A stretch of DNA of 37,115 nucleotides. It comes from Polaromonas sp. (GTDB lineage: Bacteria; Pseudomonadota; Gammaproteobacteria; Burkholderiales; Burkholderiaceae_C). Positions 36,222-37,115 of the stretch are shown piece after piece. The stretch is taken from assembly GCF_010365105.1 (NCBI RefSeq), contig NZ_JAAFGZ010000035.1, positions 1 through 37,115 of the forward strand. The letters are read 5' to 3'. The position numbers and the translations under genes were made by a program. A model generated the notes under the pieces. It was not told the DNA's origin, ran no database searches, and saw only the letters and a list, made by a program, of their open reading frames with translations. Positions within the stretch are counted from its first letter, which is position 1. Every line of letters begins with the position of its first letter.

Positions 36222-36341
36222 TCAGGTCAATGCCTGGACGGCGACGGTCTGGCCGCTGACGATCGAGCGCCGCAGGGCTTCGGCGGTGCGCAAGCTTTGC
36301 ATGGCATCGGCCACGGTGATTATCGGCGCCGCCTGAGCGGC
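36222..36341 (-). pseudogene. C-terminal remnant of a Gfo/Idh/MocA-family oxidoreductase
   Basis: The last 39 codons of the frame ending at 36222 read PIITVADAMQSLRTAEALRR, SIVSGQTVAVQAL, which is the C-terminal helix-and-tail pattern of Gfo/Idh/MocA dehydrogenases. Upstream (to the right) the frame runs into sequence that matches an IclR gene on the other strand, so the rest of the gene has been deleted. Confidence 0.55.
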
Positions 36342-36344
36342 GAT

Positions 36345-36995
36345 CATCTCGGATCGAGCCGTACCGCCGCACGCCGTTGCCTGCTGACGCTGAAACACCT
36401 GGACTATGCAGCCACCGACAGCAAGCGGTTCTGGCTGACGACGCGCGTGCTGCGACTGGACCAGTCTTACCTTGAATCGGCGCGGCTGCCGTGCATCTTG
36501 CAGCCCTTCCTGCAACGCGTCACTGCCGGCACGCAGGAAAGCGCCCATGTCAGCGTGATGGACGGCGACGAGATTTTTTAGATCGCCCGCTACGGCAGCA
36601 ACCGGGCCATGCGCACCGGCTACGTGCTGGGCTCGCGGGTGCAGGCGCAGGTGACCGCTGCTGGCCTTTTGCTGCTGGCATTGCGCAAGCCGCCCTGGCT
36701 GGAGCAGTGGCTGAGCAGCCACGACCTGCACGCCTACACATCCTGCACCATCGCCAGCAAGGACCGGCTGCGCGTCGAACTGTCACGGGTGCGATGGCAT
36801 GGCAGGGCCATTTTGGACCAGCAGATAGAGCTCAATTACCGATGCATTGCCGTGCTGCTCCGCGACCGGCATGGCGAACTGGTTGGCGCGTTGAGTGTCA
36901 CCATGCACATGGACCACGAGTCCAGCGAGGACGCCTTGACCCGCGTGCTGTCGGCGCTCAGCGAAACGGCGCAGGCGATGCGGCAACTGATCTGA
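36345..36995 (+). pseudogene. Broken IclR-family regulator gene (PcaR/PobR-like)
   Basis: From about 36354 the plus strand encodes SRTAARRCLLTLKHLDYA (second half of the IclR helix-turn-helix), RFWLTTRVLRLDQSYL, QESAHVSVMDGDEIF, then an in-frame TAG at 36579-36581, then IARYGSNRAMRTGYVLGSRV and on to SALSETAQAMRQLI, the usual C-terminus of IclR effector domains. The N-terminal helices are missing at the junction with the oxidoreductase remnant. Truncation plus a nonsense codon make it a pseudogene. Confidence 0.8.
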
Positions 36996-37115
36996 TGGTT
37001 GCAGCCTGAATTGCTATTTTATTGAGCCAATTGCACAATTCTGCGTCATAGGTTCAGAAGACTGGTTTTTCGTAAAAGCCAAGCTGGATGCGATCGAACT
37101 GAAGAGTTTTTCGAT

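Noticed and set aside
37000..37115. Possible sixth copy of the 65-base repeat (GCTATTTTATTGAGC near 37013) and a possible gene end on the minus strand
   Set aside because: TTGCGC is missing at the fixed distance and the frame is cut by the window edge, so neither can be supported.

Overview
The window looks like chromosomal DNA of a betaproteobacterium of the Comamonadaceae, most like Polaromonas or a near relative. This is inferred from the high-GC coding style, the EpsA/B/L/E/F/G (exosortase-B-associated) polysaccharide genes, the tetronate catabolic genes, the tandem glycine riboswitch ahead of gcvTHP, and two families of short dispersed repeats that I associate with this family. No rRNA, tRNA or CRISPR array was seen.

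Region 1 (1-7632, minus strand) is a visibly AT-richer exopolysaccharide operon read epsA-epsB-epsL-epsE-epsF-epsG: a LuxR-type regulator, a polyprenyl-phosphate sugar transferase, an outer-membrane barrel, an export protein, a Wzz-like chain-length protein and a BY-kinase-like ATPase. A 743-base AT-rich spacer with a very long hairpin separates epsL from epsE. Just beyond epsG lie repeats that look like the terminus of an IS21-type element, so the operon may be cut there; the exosortase itself is not in the window. Region 2 (7633-8280) has no recognisable gene.

Region 3 (8281-20216) is an acid-sugar catabolic locus. On the minus strand it reads sugar-acid dehydratase (IlvD/Edd family), denD, a three-gene TRAP transporter (dctP-dctQ-dctM), a GntR/FCD regulator, ltnD, otnK, otnC and otnI; a LysR-type gene diverges at the right end. 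LtnD and DenD oxidise L-threonate and D-erythronate, OtnI interconverts the 2-oxo and 3-oxo acids, OtnK phosphorylates them and OtnC decarboxylates to dihydroxyacetone phosphate. Related ATACAA-type palindromes lie ahead of dctP, ltnD and the dehydratase and probably tie the units together.

Region 4 (20266-25548, plus strand) is a tandem glycine riboswitch, gcvT-gcvH-gcvP and a periplasmic FKBP-type isomerase. Region 5 (25561-35313, minus strand) is an uncharacterised catabolic cluster: an FCD-GntR regulator, a complete livKHMGF-type ABC importer, a VanA-like Rieske oxygenase with its VanB-like reductase, then a Nudix hydrolase and an alpha/beta hydrolase. Region 6 (35401-37115) holds an intact arfB ribosome-rescue gene between remnants of LysR, Gfo/Idh/MocA and IclR genes.

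The most unusual signal is repeat DNA superimposed on working genes. A 65-base element occurs five times with identical internal spacing; three copies lie inside otnC, denD and gcvP without breaking frame, and in gcvP and otnC the family alignment runs through them. A second, GC-rich 37-base repeat sits at two operon junctions and supplies an N-terminal extension to OtnK and a C-terminal tail to LivG.
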